64,000 nucleotides of DNA, taken from contig NZ_JAROCY010000009.1 in assembly GCF_029436685.1 (NCBI RefSeq), forward strand, positions 123,020 to 187,019. Direction: 5' to 3'. Shown in pieces: positions 54,252-63,887 of the stretch. This DNA is from Novosphingobium cyanobacteriorum (GTDB lineage: Bacteria > Pseudomonadota > Alphaproteobacteria > Sphingomonadales > Sphingomonadaceae). The notes beneath the pieces are model-generated. The model was not told the origin of the DNA. It saw only the letters and a program-made list of their open reading frames with translations, and made no database searches. Position numbers and translations under genes: made by a program. The number at the start of each line of letters is the position of its first letter. Position 1 is the stretch's first letter.

Positions 54252-54965
54252 ATGGCGACCATAGGCGCAGACAGGACGGCACAGGGCGCGGAACCGATCC
54301 GGTTCGAGGCCGATCCGGTGCGCTGGATGGAGCGCAGCGACGCCTTTATCCCGCCGCGCCAGCAGCGCAGCCGCGAGGCGCTGGAGCGGATCGTGCGGGC
54401 AGGGACCCGGCTGTTTTCCGCCCAGGGCTTCGAGGCGACGCGGGTGGCGGACATCGTGGAGGAGGCGGGCGTGCCCACCGGCACGTTCTACCAGCGCTTT
54501 GCCGACAAGGAGGCGCTGCTGGATGCGATCGTGGCGGGATACCGCGCCTGTCGCATGGCCGAGATCCAGAGCCTTTGCACCAGCGAGGCGGCGCGCGCAG
54601 CCGATCCGCGCGGAATCGTGGAGCTGCACCTTGGCATCGTGTTCGGCGCGTTTTCCGCCGACGCCGGGTTGCTGCGGCTGATCGAGCGGCGACGGCTGGA
54701 GAACATCGGGGTGCACCGCGACCAGAGCCAGGCCAACGATGCGGTGGCGACGATGATCGCGGACCTGCTGGTGGCGGCGCTGCCCGATCGCGACGAGGCC
54801 CAACTGCGGCGGCAGGTGTTCTATGCCCATTCGATCGTGCGCGGCGCGGTGGTGTGGGCGATGCTGCCGCGCGAAGGCGAGCAGGGGCAGGGGCTGCAGG
54901 TGAGCGACCCGGCCTTCTGCGCCGAGGCGCTGGCCATGGCGCTGCGCTACCTGCGGATCGACTGA
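54252..54965 (+). CDS. TetR-family transcriptional regulator
   Basis: 237 residues from ATG 54252; earlier in-frame ATGs at 54225 and 54204 are alternatives, none with a clear ribosome site. The helix-turn-helix is RIVRAGTRLFSAQGFEATRVADIVEEAGVPTGTFYQRFADKEALLDAIV. The rest is a helical ligand domain. It lies directly upstream of the Rieske oxygenase on the same strand, with a CTGTC-N6-GACAG site in between. The usual role would be a repressor relieved by a substrate. Confidence 0.85.
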   Translation: MATIGADRTAQGAEPIRFEADPVRWMERSDAFIPPRQQRSREALERIVRAGTRLFSAQGFEATRVADIVEEAGVPTGTFYQRFADKEALLDAIVAGYRACRMAEIQSLCTSEAARAADPRGIVELHLGIVFGAFSADAGLLRLIERRRLENIGVHRDQSQANDAVATMIADLLVAALPDRDEAQLRRQVFYAHSIVRGAVVWAMLPREGEQGQGLQVSDPAFCAEALAMALRYLRID

Positions 54966-54986
54966 CCAGCCCGATCGTCGGGCAGA

Positions 54987-55002
54987 CTGTCCAAAACGAC
55001 AG
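54987..55002. promoter_or_regulatory. Inverted repeat upstream of Rieske oxygenase
   Basis: CTGTC-CAAAAC-GACAG is a perfect 5-bp inverted repeat in the 111-base gap. GGGCAGAC occurs three times in that gap (54980, 55007 with one overlapping G-run, 55055). Candidate TetR operator. Confidence 0.35.
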
Positions 55003-55076
55003 GCGGGGGCAGACGCCAGCTGATATATGAATTGGCAGTCACGTTCATAAAAGCGGGCAGACTCGGGAGAGAAGCA

Positions 55077-56444
55077 ATGAACGAGCTTCAGGCGATGATG
55101 CGGCGGCAGTATCCGGGGCAGACCTGGGCCGACGTGGCGCGGCGCGACGGCGACCTGCCGCCGGTGCTGGCGCAGCAGAGCAATCCGGCGCAGGACCTGC
55201 GCGACATTCCCTTTGCGCGATACACCGACCAGGCGTTTTTCGAGCTGGAAATGGAGCGGATGTGGAAGCGGGTGTGGCAGTTCGCCTGCCGCGAGGAGCA
55301 TCTGGCGGAAGTGGGCGACTGGGTGGTGCACGACATCGGGCGCCTTTCGGCCGTGATCGTGCGCACCGAGGAGGGCCTGCGCGGTTACGTGAATTCCTGC
55401 CTGCATCGCGGCACGAAGCTTAAGCCGTCGCATGCCGCAGGCTGGTCCGGCTCGATCCGCTGCCCGTTCCACAGCTGGGAATGGAACCTGGACGGCACGC
55501 TGAAGGGCATGCCGTGCAGCTTCGAATTCCCGCAGCTGGACCGGGAGAAGGCCTGCCTGCCGCAGGTGCGCGTGGACAGCTGGAACGGCATGGTCTTCGT
55601 GAACTTCAGCGCGGAAGGGCCTTCGCTGCTGGAATACCTGCAGGTGCTGCCCGAGCATTTCGCCAACTGGGACCTGACCGGATGGTATGTGGCGACGCAT
55701 GTGCGCAAGCACCTGCCGAGCAACTGGAAGGTGGCGCTGGAGGCGTTCATGGAGGCCTATCACACGCCCTATGTCCACCCCGAGATGACCAATGTGGTGG
55801 GCGACCACAACATGCAGCACGACATCTTTTCCGACCACGTGAGCCGCGACCTGTGCGCGATGGCATCACCCAGCCCGACCGCGGCGGCGCCGTGGAGCGA
55901 GCAGCAGCTGCTCGATTCGATGCTGGTGGGCGATGGCGCGATGGTGGGCGAACGGCCGCGCGTGCCCGAAGGCAGGACCGCGCGCTGGGTGATGGCCGAG
56001 CAGCTGCGCACGCAGATGCAGGAGAAGCACGGGCTGGATTATTCGGGCCATTCGGTGCCCGAGATGATCGATTCGCTGAAATACCACGTGTTTCCCAACC
56101 TGCTGGTCTACCCGGCGCCGGGGCTGTGCCTGGTGCAGCATTTCCGCCCAGACGGGCATGACCGCGACCGGGCGATCTTCGACCAGCTGGTGCTGCACCC
56201 GCGCCCGCGCGACGGGAACTTCGAGGTGGCCGAGGTGGTGGAGATCGGCGAGGACGACAGCTTCGCCTCGATCCCTTCGATGGACCCGTTCCTGGCGAGC
56301 GTGCTGGACCAGGATACCGACATCATGCGCTGGCAGCGCGAGGGCATGTATGCCAGCGCCAAGGGCGCGGAGACGCTTTCCACCTATCAGGAATCGCGCA
56401 TCCGCCACCTGCACGACACGCTGGACAAGTACGTGGGCGAGTAA
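55077..56444 (+). CDS. Rieske non-haem iron aromatic ring-hydroxylating oxygenase, alpha subunit
   Basis: 455 residues from ATG 55077 (GGGAGAG upstream). Rieske cluster ligands C108/H110 (SCLHRG) and C129/H132 (CPFHSW). Mononuclear iron region NWKVALEAFMEAYHTPYVHPE with two His. It hydroxylates or demethylates an aromatic or alicyclic substrate using O2. No beta subunit, ferredoxin or reductase is encoded nearby, so it is probably an alpha-only (alpha3) oxygenase with shared electron carriers. The SDR downstream could oxidise a dihydrodiol product. Confidence 0.88.
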   Translation: MNELQAMMRRQYPGQTWADVARRDGDLPPVLAQQSNPAQDLRDIPFARYTDQAFFELEMERMWKRVWQFACREEHLAEVGDWVVHDIGRLSAVIVRTEEGLRGYVNSCLHRGTKLKPSHAAGWSGSIRCPFHSWEWNLDGTLKGMPCSFEFPQLDREKACLPQVRVDSWNGMVFVNFSAEGPSLLEYLQVLPEHFANWDLTGWYVATHVRKHLPSNWKVALEAFMEAYHTPYVHPEMTNVVGDHNMQHDIFSDHVSRDLCAMASPSPTAAAPWSEQQLLDSMLVGDGAMVGERPRVPEGRTARWVMAEQLRTQMQEKHGLDYSGHSVPEMIDSLKYHVFPNLLVYPAPGLCLVQHFRPDGHDRDRAIFDQLVLHPRPRDGNFEVAEVVEIGEDDSFASIPSMDPFLASVLDQDTDIMRWQREGMYASAKGAETLSTYQESRIRHLHDTLDKYVGE

Positions 56445-56470
56445 TGCGCCGGGCGCGGGTGTTGCGCCGG

Positions 56471-56493
56471 CATCCTTCGACAGGCTCAGGATG
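56471..56493. repeat. REP-like palindromic element common in sphingomonads
   Basis: CATCCT and AGGATG flank the core TCGACAGGCTC in the gap between the Rieske and SDR genes. The CTTCGACAGGCTCAGG core is a dispersed intergenic repeat I recognise from sphingomonad genomes. Confidence 0.55.
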
Positions 56494-56548
56494 AGCGGGG
56501 AAGGCCGGGCACAGGCCGTGACGCAAGGCAGGGAAAGAGGAACACGGG

Positions 56549-57376
56549 ATGGATCTTGAGCTCAAGGGCAAGAAGGTCGTGATCAGCGCGGCGACGCGCG
56601 GGATCGGGCGGCGCATGGTGGAGATGTTCCTCGACGAAGGGGCGGTGGTATCCTTCTGCGGGCGGCGGGCACGGGCCGAGCAGCCGAACCCGAGCGACGA
56701 GAACGTGTTTTCGAACCCGCTGACCGGAGACGGCGTGGAGGATGCGCTGGACGCGCTGAAGGGCCGCGGCGAAGTCTATGGCTCGGTGGTCGACTGCGGG
56801 TACTTCGACCAGGTGACCGCCTGGGTGGAGCAGGCGGCGCAGGCGATGGGCGGTATCGACATCGTGGTCTCGAACGCGAGCGCGCTGGGCGGCATTCCAC
56901 GCAGCCGGCTGGGGTGGGACATCAACTACAACGTCGACCTGATGAGCGCGGTGGCGATGTTCGACACGGCGCTGCCGCACCTGCGCAGGTCAAGCGCGCC
57001 GGCCTTCTTGCAGATGTCGACCATCACGGCGATCGAGAACCACGCCTTCGGCGAATCCGGCCTCAGTTATGGCGCGATGAAGGCGGCGCTGATCAACTAT
57101 ACCCACCAGCTGGCCATCGACTACATGAAGGACGGCATCCGCTGCAACTGCGTGTGCCCGGGGCCGGTCTATATCGAGGACGGCAGCTGGGGCTTCCTGC
57201 AGGAGGCGATGCCGGACTACTACGAGGCCAACCGCCTGCGCCATCCGCAGGGCCGCTTCGGCCGTCCGGAGGAGATCGCCAATGCGGTCCTGTTCCTCGC
57301 TTCGCCCCGCGCATCGTGGATCACCGGCGTGAACCTGACCGTGGACGGCGGCTTCACGCGAAATGTGAAATACTGA
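56549..57376 (+). CDS. Short-chain dehydrogenase/reductase
   Basis: 275 residues. KKVVISAATRGIGRRMVEMFLDEGA (the first residues of TGxxxGIG are altered to SAATRGIG), IVVSNASALGG, the Ser in LQMSTITA, YGAMKAALINY and GVNLTVDGGFTRN. NAD(P)-dependent. Its position after the Rieske oxygenase on the same strand suggests a cis-diol or ring-alcohol dehydrogenase role. No strong ribosome site is seen (GGAAAGAGGAACACGGG upstream has GAGG 10 bases away). Confidence 0.82.
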   Translation: MDLELKGKKVVISAATRGIGRRMVEMFLDEGAVVSFCGRRARAEQPNPSDENVFSNPLTGDGVEDALDALKGRGEVYGSVVDCGYFDQVTAWVEQAAQAMGGIDIVVSNASALGGIPRSRLGWDINYNVDLMSAVAMFDTALPHLRRSSAPAFLQMSTITAIENHAFGESGLSYGAMKAALINYTHQLAIDYMKDGIRCNCVCPGPVYIEDGSWGFLQEAMPDYYEANRLRHPQGRFGRPEEIANAVLFLASPRASWITGVNLTVDGGFTRNVKY

Positions 57377-57386
57377 TGCTGCGTCA

Positions 57387-57404
57387 ATAGCGGCCCGGCG
57401 CTAT
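57387..57404. terminator. Short hairpin between convergent SDR and alcohol dehydrogenase
   Basis: ATAGCG and CGCTAT pair around GCCCGG in a 62-base convergent gap. Weak stem, so tentative. Confidence 0.3.
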
Positions 57405-57438
57405 AAACCCCAGCAATGCAACAATGCACCATCCGGCG

Positions 57439-58476
57439 CTAGGGATAGAGCACCGTTTTGAGGCATCCGGCGGATCTCCGGTCGAATGCTGCATAGGCTT
57501 CCACCCCTTGCGACAGGTCAAACCGGTCGGTTATGAACTGGGCGGGGTCGAGACGGCCTTGCTGGATCAGCGGGACAAGTGTTGGCCAGTAATACGGGAC
57601 AGAGCAGGTTCCGATGGCAAGATTTATCCCGTGGAGGAAAAGCGGGCCGATCGGAAAATCGAAGCTCGTCGCAAGGTTTACCCCGATCGACGCAACGTTC
57701 TGCTGCCTGCCCGGCAGGGTGAGGGCAAGGCTGAGCGCCTGTGATGAACCGGCAGCTTCGAGAACATTGGTCAACATGCGGCCATTGGTGGCTTCGCGGA
57801 TTTCTTCGGCGGCATTTTCTGGCGACAGCGGGACTGCTCCCAGCGATTGTGCAACCGAGCGTCTTTCTGGCACCGGATCGATTGCGAAAACACGGGCTGC
57901 ACCAAGGACGAAAGCATTCTCGATCGCCATGAGGCCAATGGGGCCCAGACCTATGACAGCGACATCGCTACCGGGCGAAATCCTGGCAAGTTCGCAGCCA
58001 TACCAGGCGGTTGCGGCGGCGTCCGTCAGCATCAGGGCCTGTTCGTCTGACAGGCCCGCCGGAATGGGCGCTGCATTGAAATCGCCGACGGGAACCCGAA
58101 CGGCTTCTGCCTGGGAGCCCTGAAGATCGTTTGACAATCCATAGCACTGAGGCATTGCGGTTTCGCAAAGCAGGGGCCGCGCGGCCCGGCATTGGCGGCA
58201 TGACCCGCAGCCAACCGCAGCCGAAATCATCACACGCTCGCCTATGCGGCGGTTGAGCACGCCCTTGCCCATTTCAACGACCTCTCCGACCGCCTCGTGG
58301 CCGATGCAATAACCGGTATGGTCGGTGAAGGTGTCCCCGTTGTAGACATGCAGATCGCTGCCACAAATACTGCAGGCCTTGACGGCCACGATTATGTCCC
58401 GGTCATGGACAATGACGGGGTCCGGAACATCGGCATAGACGACGTTCTTTGGACCTTCATATACCAGTCCCTTCAT
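57439..58476 (-). CDS. Zinc-dependent alcohol dehydrogenase (MDR superfamily)
   Basis: 345 residues; GGAGAGG just upstream of the ATG. Catalytic zinc CSICGSDLHVYNG and GHEAVGEVVEMG, structural zinc loop CGSCRQCRAARPLLC, Rossmann motif VIGLGPIGLMAIENAFVLGA. Last gene of the minus-strand cluster with the Baeyer-Villiger monooxygenase, where it would make the ketone substrate from a secondary alcohol or oxidise the alcohol released by the esterase. The 105-base gap before it holds an inverted repeat GGACTTT/AAAGTCC (58532-58556). Confidence 0.85.
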   Translation of the reverse strand: MKGLVYEGPKNVVYADVPDPVIVHDRDIIVAVKACSICGSDLHVYNGDTFTDHTGYCIGHEAVGEVVEMGKGVLNRRIGERVMISAAVGCGSCRQCRAARPLLCETAMPQCYGLSNDLQGSQAEAVRVPVGDFNAAPIPAGLSDEQALMLTDAAATAWYGCELARISPGSDVAVIGLGPIGLMAIENAFVLGAARVFAIDPVPERRSVAQSLGAVPLSPENAAEEIREATNGRMLTNVLEAAGSSQALSLALTLPGRQQNVASIGVNLATSFDFPIGPLFLHGINLAIGTCSVPYYWPTLVPLIQQGRLDPAQFITDRFDLSQGVEAYAAFDRRSAGCLKTVLYP

Positions 58477-58581
58477 GCGGCCTCTCCAGTTTTCTCATTT
58501 TCTATCGGGTATATCGGTTCCCCCAGACGCAGGACTTTACCGATGGAGGAAAGTCCCGGTCATGGCAGGGCTGCGAACTGG

Positions 58582-60411
58582 TCAATCGATGACGAGGCCC
58601 GGACGACCATCATTGCGCCAGGCATCGATGACCTTCGTGAATTCGATCGGGCCTGGGGCATAGGTATCGATCAGCAGGCCTTTGTCGATGTCCCCTTCGC
58701 CAGTATAGTACCCGGGCGTACAGGCTTCGAAGTACGGGAGCTTGATCTTGGCAAGATCAAGGACATGGGCCACCCAGGCCTTTTCTGCGGTTTCCTCCAC
58801 TTCAACGCGGGTCTTGCTTTGGTCTAGTGTGGATTTGACGATTTCGACAATGTGCCGGGCCTGCTCTTCAAGCGTGTCGGAAATGTTCGGCTTGAAACCG
58901 TTCTGGCCGAGCGCCATCATGAAGAAGTTCGGGAACCCGCTAGTAGCCAGACCATAAAGCGTGCTTGTCCCGTTCGCGAACTTCTGGGTCAACGACAGGC
59001 CGTCAACGCCGTAGATTTCAAACGCGGCCCGGCGGGAATAGGCGGTTCCGGTTTCGAAGCCGGTGGCGAAGATGATGCAGTCCACGGGGTATTCGACTCC
59101 ATCGAAGACGATGGCGCTTTCCGTTATGCGGTCTGGCCCGCGACCTTGCGTATCGATGAGGGACACGTTGTCGCGATTGAACGCATCAAGGTATTCATCA
59201 TTGAACGTGGGCCGCTTGCAGACCATTCCGTACCATGGCTTGAGGCTCTCGGCCTTGGCGGGATCCTGAACGATCCGGTCAATCCGCGCGCGGATATCGT
59301 CGCCTTTGCGGAAATCCGCGATCTCCATGGCTATGGCCATTTCCTCTGGCGAGAATGCCGAGCCATCGGGCTTGCGCAGTGAGTTTACGGTGTCATAGGC
59401 TAGGTGAGTCCAGCCGTCGTCGACCAGGTCGGGACCGTCATTCACGCCGTTGAGGGTCGCGATGAAATTGTCCATGCGTGCACGCTGCCAACCCGGCTGC
59501 AAGGTGCTTGCCCATGCAGGATCGGTGGGCCGGTTGCCCCGGACGTCGACGGTTGAGGGTGTGCGCTGCACGACGTAGAGGCGCGCTGCGTCCTGTGCAA
59601 CGTAAGGCACGCACTGGATTGCGGTTGCTCCAGTGCCGATCACGGCCACATGCTTGTCGTTGAGGCCGACCATCTCGCCGCGGCTGTGCCCGCCGGTGTA
59701 GCCATAGTCCCACCGGCTGGTATGGAACGTGTGTCCGCGGAAGGAGGCGATTCCCGGAATACCCGGCAGCCGGGGCCGGTTGAGAGGGCCGCTCGCACTC
59801 AGAACGAACCGTGCCGAGATTTGGTCACCACGATCAGTCGCCACGTCCCAGCGGTGCTGTTCCTCGTTCCAGCGCAGCTGCGTGATCTGGGTCTGGAACA
59901 GCGCCGCCTTATAAAGGTCGAAGGTCCGGCCGATTCGCTTGGCGTGTTCAAAGAGCTCGCCTGCATAGGCGTACTTCTCGGTTGGAATATAACCCGTTTC
60001 TTCAAGGAGCGGCATGTAGATGTACGATTCAATGTCGCACTGCGCTCCCGGGTAACGGTTCCAGTACCAAGTGCCGCCGAAATCCGCCGCTTTCTCGATG
60101 ATCCGGAAGTTATCGATTCCTGCGTCTCGCAGCTTGGAGCCCGCCAGCAGGCCGCCAAAGCCGCCGCCGATGACCACGGCGTCCACCACTTCGACGACAC
60201 TTTCACGCACCAGGGGTTCGGTGGTGTAGGGATCGTCGATATAATGGCTGAAATCGCCGGTAACCTCGATGAACTGTTCGTTCTTGCGGGGGTTGAGTCG
60301 CTTCTGGCGCTCAAACGCGTACTTTGCGCGTAATTCTACCAGATCAATGCCGTATGACGAGGCCATAGCTGTCTCGACAGCATTTTCGTGGGTTTGCGCT
60401 TCGGTAGCCAT
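58582..60411 (-). CDS. Type I Baeyer-Villiger flavin monooxygenase
   Basis: 609 residues. FAD motif GGGFGG at 82-87, the BVMO fingerprint F224-x-G-x-x-x-H230-x-x-x-W234-D, and a second Rossmann motif VAVIGTGATAIQ for NADPH. The N-terminal ~70-residue extension (LNPRKNEQFIEVTGDFSHYIDDPYT) is like that of cyclopentadecanone/steroid-type BVMOs. It inserts oxygen next to a ketone to give an ester or lactone. The flanking esterase and alcohol dehydrogenase complete the expected three-step route. AAGGAG is 13 bases before the ATG, longer than ideal. Confidence 0.88.
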   Translation of the reverse strand: MATEAQTHENAVETAMASSYGIDLVELRAKYAFERQKRLNPRKNEQFIEVTGDFSHYIDDPYTTEPLVRESVVEVVDAVVIGGGFGGLLAGSKLRDAGIDNFRIIEKAADFGGTWYWNRYPGAQCDIESYIYMPLLEETGYIPTEKYAYAGELFEHAKRIGRTFDLYKAALFQTQITQLRWNEEQHRWDVATDRGDQISARFVLSASGPLNRPRLPGIPGIASFRGHTFHTSRWDYGYTGGHSRGEMVGLNDKHVAVIGTGATAIQCVPYVAQDAARLYVVQRTPSTVDVRGNRPTDPAWASTLQPGWQRARMDNFIATLNGVNDGPDLVDDGWTHLAYDTVNSLRKPDGSAFSPEEMAIAMEIADFRKGDDIRARIDRIVQDPAKAESLKPWYGMVCKRPTFNDEYLDAFNRDNVSLIDTQGRGPDRITESAIVFDGVEYPVDCIIFATGFETGTAYSRRAAFEIYGVDGLSLTQKFANGTSTLYGLATSGFPNFFMMALGQNGFKPNISDTLEEQARHIVEIVKSTLDQSKTRVEVEETAEKAWVAHVLDLAKIKLPYFEACTPGYYTGEGDIDKGLLIDTYAPGPIEFTKVIDAWRNDGRPGLVID

Positions 60412-60438
60412 GGCAATGAATGCTCCTTGGTCAAAAAG

Positions 60439-61386
60439 TCACGACGCGGAGGAAACCAGTCCGCTGACGAAGTTCGCGATGCGGTCCATTGTTGCTTGCG
60501 CTGCTCGCGATTGGGGCAAAAGGGTCAGGTAAGCGTGGATGGCACCTTCCTGCCTGTGCAGTGCAGCATCACAGCCTGCGGCGAGCAAAGCTTGGACATA
60601 TGCCTCACCTTCGGCGGCCAGAAGGTCTGCCCCTGCGGTGATGACAAGCGCCGGGGGGAGGTTGTCCAGCTGGCCCAGCGCGGGGGCAAAGCGCACATCG
60701 CGGCGCAGCTCACGATCAGGAACATAGAGATCGTAATACGCCTCGATTTCGGCACGCTTCATCATCGGAGGTTCAAAAGCATGCATGGCGGTGCCGTCGG
60801 TTCTGCCGGCTACCGAAGGGTAGATCAGGATTTGCCCCGCAATCCTGGGTTTGCCCTTATCCCGATCCAGCTGGCACAGGACGGCCGCAAGATTTCCGCC
60901 TGCGCTGTCTCCGGCGACCAGCAGGGGCCCGTCCGGATCCAGAGCGCCAAACACGGCATGCACGTCGACAACGGCGGCAGGGAACGGGTGTTCTGGCGCT
61001 AAGCGGTAATCGACCGACACCACGCGGCAGTGCGTGATCGATGCAATCAACCGTGTAAAGCTGTCGTAGTCGTCTAAGGAACCGGTCACCCATCCACCGC
61101 CGTGCATGAAAAGGATGGTGCCGCGGCAATGCTGCGATGGCCGATAGTCGCGTGTCGCAACGCCGCAGACACGCTGGTCGTGGACCGAAACCATTGCGGG
61201 CCCGCCTTGTGGCGATAGCTGGGAAAGGACCGCCCGCATGAGTGTAGGTGGGCTGTTGAGGATGGATGGCGCATTGGGGGCGTTCGCCAATTGAGCGAGC
61301 GCCTCCATCTCGGGATCAAGGAACGGCGTTGTTACAGATGCGCGATCCGCTGCGATCCCGATAGCGCCAGATCGATCCTCGATCAT
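60439..61386 (-). CDS. HSL-family alpha/beta hydrolase esterase
   Basis: 315 residues from ATG 61386, overlapping the stop of the preceding SnoaL-like gene (ATGA). Oxyanion motif HGGGW (95-99), nucleophile S161 in AGDSAGGN, an Asp in ITAGADLL and His in GAIHAYLTL: a complete hormone-sensitive-lipase-type esterase. In context it would open the lactone or ester made by the Baeyer-Villiger enzyme, whose gene starts 27 bases downstream. Confidence 0.87.
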   Translation of the reverse strand: MIEDRSGAIGIAADRASVTTPFLDPEMEALAQLANAPNAPSILNSPPTLMRAVLSQLSPQGGPAMVSVHDQRVCGVATRDYRPSQHCRGTILFMHGGGWVTGSLDDYDSFTRLIASITHCRVVSVDYRLAPEHPFPAAVVDVHAVFGALDPDGPLLVAGDSAGGNLAAVLCQLDRDKGKPRIAGQILIYPSVAGRTDGTAMHAFEPPMMKRAEIEAYYDLYVPDRELRRDVRFAPALGQLDNLPPALVITAGADLLAAEGEAYVQALLAAGCDAALHRQEGAIHAYLTLLPQSRAAQATMDRIANFVSGLVSSAS

Positions 61387-61982
61387 TGTGCCGTCTCTGC
61401 ACGCAAAGCTTCCTGCGCCTGTGCGATCAGGGGATCGAAGACGCGGCGTGCATCGGCCACAGTGAGGAAGTTCTCCTCCGAGCATTCCGAGAGCGTGGCG
61501 GTGGGGGCGGGATAAACCCGCTCCCCGATCATCCTGCCGCGTGCATCATAAGGCCACACCATGCAGACCCAGCGGTGTTCGACATATTTCCGGCTAGGGT
61601 CTGCGGTGGCATGGCCCCTTGCGATTGCCTGCTCACCGGTGACGAACGTGTTGTAAACCGCTTCCGAAGCGAAGCCCCAGTCATCCACGACCAGCTCTTC
61701 TCCAGTCAGGATCATGACCGTTGTTTCGGATTCGGAGAGGGCTTTGTAGAAGGTCGAGACCTGCTCTGCCCCATCAAGTTCGATGACGCCACCTGGTTGC
61801 GCCACCCGGTAGAACGGGTGCTCCACCGTCAATTCCGGCGTGAAGATCTCCGACCACCTGCCGGAGACCTCAAGCATGGCATGAAGGCGATAGTTTTCGA
61901 CAATCCGCCGATGATGCGGATCTTGCAGTCGTTGCAGCGCAGTATCGGCAGCAAGTGTCAGCTGCTTCAGGTCCCATGCCAT
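61383..61982 (-). CDS. SnoaL/NTF2-like protein of the Baeyer-Villiger cluster
   Basis: 199 residues, no signal peptide. NTF2-like pattern RRIVENYRLHAMLEVSGRWSEIFTPELTVEHPFYRV ... STFYKALSESETTVMILTGEELVVDDWGFASEAVYNTFVTG ... YVEHRWVCMVWPYDARGRMIGERVY. Proteins of this fold in terpenoid and steroid clusters act as isomerases, dehydratases or binding proteins. It lies between the TonB remnant and the esterase and is coupled to the esterase by a 4-base overlap. The specific role is unknown. Confidence 0.68.
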   Translation of the reverse strand: MAWDLKQLTLAADTALQRLQDPHHRRIVENYRLHAMLEVSGRWSEIFTPELTVEHPFYRVAQPGGVIELDGAEQVSTFYKALSESETTVMILTGEELVVDDWGFASEAVYNTFVTGEQAIARGHATADPSRKYVEHRWVCMVWPYDARGRMIGERVYPAPTATLSECSEENFLTVADARRVFDPLIAQAQEALRAETAQ

Positions 61983-62029
61983 TTCTTAGATCTCCGAAGA
62001 TTGGTCAGTCGTTCACGCCGGACATGCGA

Positions 62030-63877
62030 CTATTTGAACTTTGTGGTCAGGGTGACGCCATATGTGGCCGGGCGACCGGCGTACCCAATGACCGTGTCCG
62101 TGACGCGGAGGATGAAGTTCTGGTATCTTGCTTCGGTCACGTTGCGCCCCCAGGCAAAGACCTGCCATGAGCCATCCTGTGCCCCATAACCGGCGCGCAG
62201 ATCGAGCAGGGTGCGGCCCTTAAGAGCTCCGACTGGATCGGCACCCAGGAATGCATTGGACTTGCCGGTGTAGGTCAGTGTCGAGCCGATCGATATCTCA
62301 TGATCTGCACCGACGGGGATGCGGTAGTCGGCATCTGCAACCGCCTGCCACTTGGATGTGAACGGTATCTGCGTATTGGCGAAATCGACCGACGCCCCGA
62401 GCTGGTCGATACCCACATACTTGCGGATCTTGGCATCGGTATAGCTGCCAGCCAAGTTGACCGTCAGACCTTGCGCAGGGCGCATGGAAATCTGGATTTC
62501 ACCGCCGGCAACGTCCGACTTCGGAACATTATCAAGCTTTTCCAGTGTGAAGAAGATAGGATCGAGATAACGCCCGCGCACTTGCTTGTTGCGATAATCG
62601 TAATAGAATGCCGCAGCACTGACATCGACCTTATGATCCGCCAGCGAAATCTTCGTGCCAACTTCATAGGCGGTCAGCTTTTCTTGCGTTACCGGCTGGA
62701 ACGAGAAGCTGCGCGATGCGAGAATGGTTGGGAACTGACCCGACTTGTACCCTCGTGAAACGTTGGCGTAGACCATAAAATCGCGATCAGGAGCGAATTT
62801 CAAGCCGGTACGCCACGAGACATTGCTTTCGGACAGTCGGTCATTCGTCAGACCCGCATCGTAGTTATCATCAAGCGTCGCGCAGTTTCCGGGCAGTGGC
62901 ACCGGTCCGGGGGGCAAGCCGAGCGCGCCCTTGGCGACGAACTGGATCACCGCAAGGGTGCCCGCGAGCGCGCCGTCGCCGCTGTCGCGCATGCAGCCGG
63001 TAAAGTTGCGGTTCGATCGCGTGTAGCGAATGGCACCGGTAGCGGTGAGGGCCGATGTCAATTCGAAGTCTGCGTTGGCAAAGGCCGCATAAGTGCGCGC
63101 ACGGGTATCAGTCGTCAGATCCGCAAGCAGGAGCGGGATGCCGACCGGCGCATTATTGGTTTGCTGGCGAATGGCATAACGCTGAAACTCGGTACCGATA
63201 TCCCTACTGTAGTTCCCACCCACAATCCACTTCACCGGTCCCGAATGCCCGGTTAGGCGAAGCTCCTGCGAGAAAGACTCAAGATCGCCGTATGGTGTGA
63301 CAAGCAGGACTTGCAGCGGAGTGCCATCGATATCCCGGTTCTCGCGCTGGCGATAGTTGCTGTAGGATGTGATAGACGTGAGCGTAATCGTCTGGGTGAG
63401 ATCCACTTCACCGCGAAGGGCAAACTGGTAGAAGCGATTGTTGTTGCGATAGTCAACGCCCGGGTCCCAATCGGCGATCCGGTTGTTGCGCCCAACGGTA
63501 ACCGGTTGTGCCAGCAAAGCCGCAGTTGCGTCCACGTTCAGCGGATTCTGCGGAACGAGCGCGTTCACCTGTCCGGCCTGTGTGTCCGAGCGATCCTGCC
63601 AGGCGTTGGCCATGACGGTGAAGCGCATGGTCTCGGACGGCTGCCACAAGACCTGCACGCGTCCCTGATAGAACGAGGTCTGCCCCAGGGTTGCATCGCG
63701 CGTTGCGCTTTTCTGCCAGTCGCCAGCCTGCGTAGTCTGGGCGGAAACACGATAGGACAGCGTGTCCGAGATCGGCCCGCTAACGTGGCCCTTCATTTCG
63801 AAAGTACCAAAGCGTGCGTAGCTGATCGTGCCGCCTGCTTCGGTCGTGCTGGTTGGCTTTGCAGAGATGTAGTTGAT
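62030..63877 (-). pseudogene. TonB-dependent receptor, 5'-truncated (signal peptide and plug lost)
   Basis: The C-terminal ~615 residues of a receptor, from INYISAKPTSTTEAGGTISYARFGTFEMKGHVSGP to the barrel end YGVTLTTKFK with terminal Phe-Lys. Normal receptors have GRNATGG just before INYIS; here homology stops near 63877 and the frame runs into an istA fragment, meeting a stop at 63923-63925. About 150-200 N-terminal residues, including the TonB box and plug, are missing, so it cannot be a working transporter. An ATG at 63796 could start a barrel-only fragment. It heads the Baeyer-Villiger cluster, so the original promoter is also gone. Confidence 0.75.
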
Positions 63878-63887
63878 TGTCCAGGGG

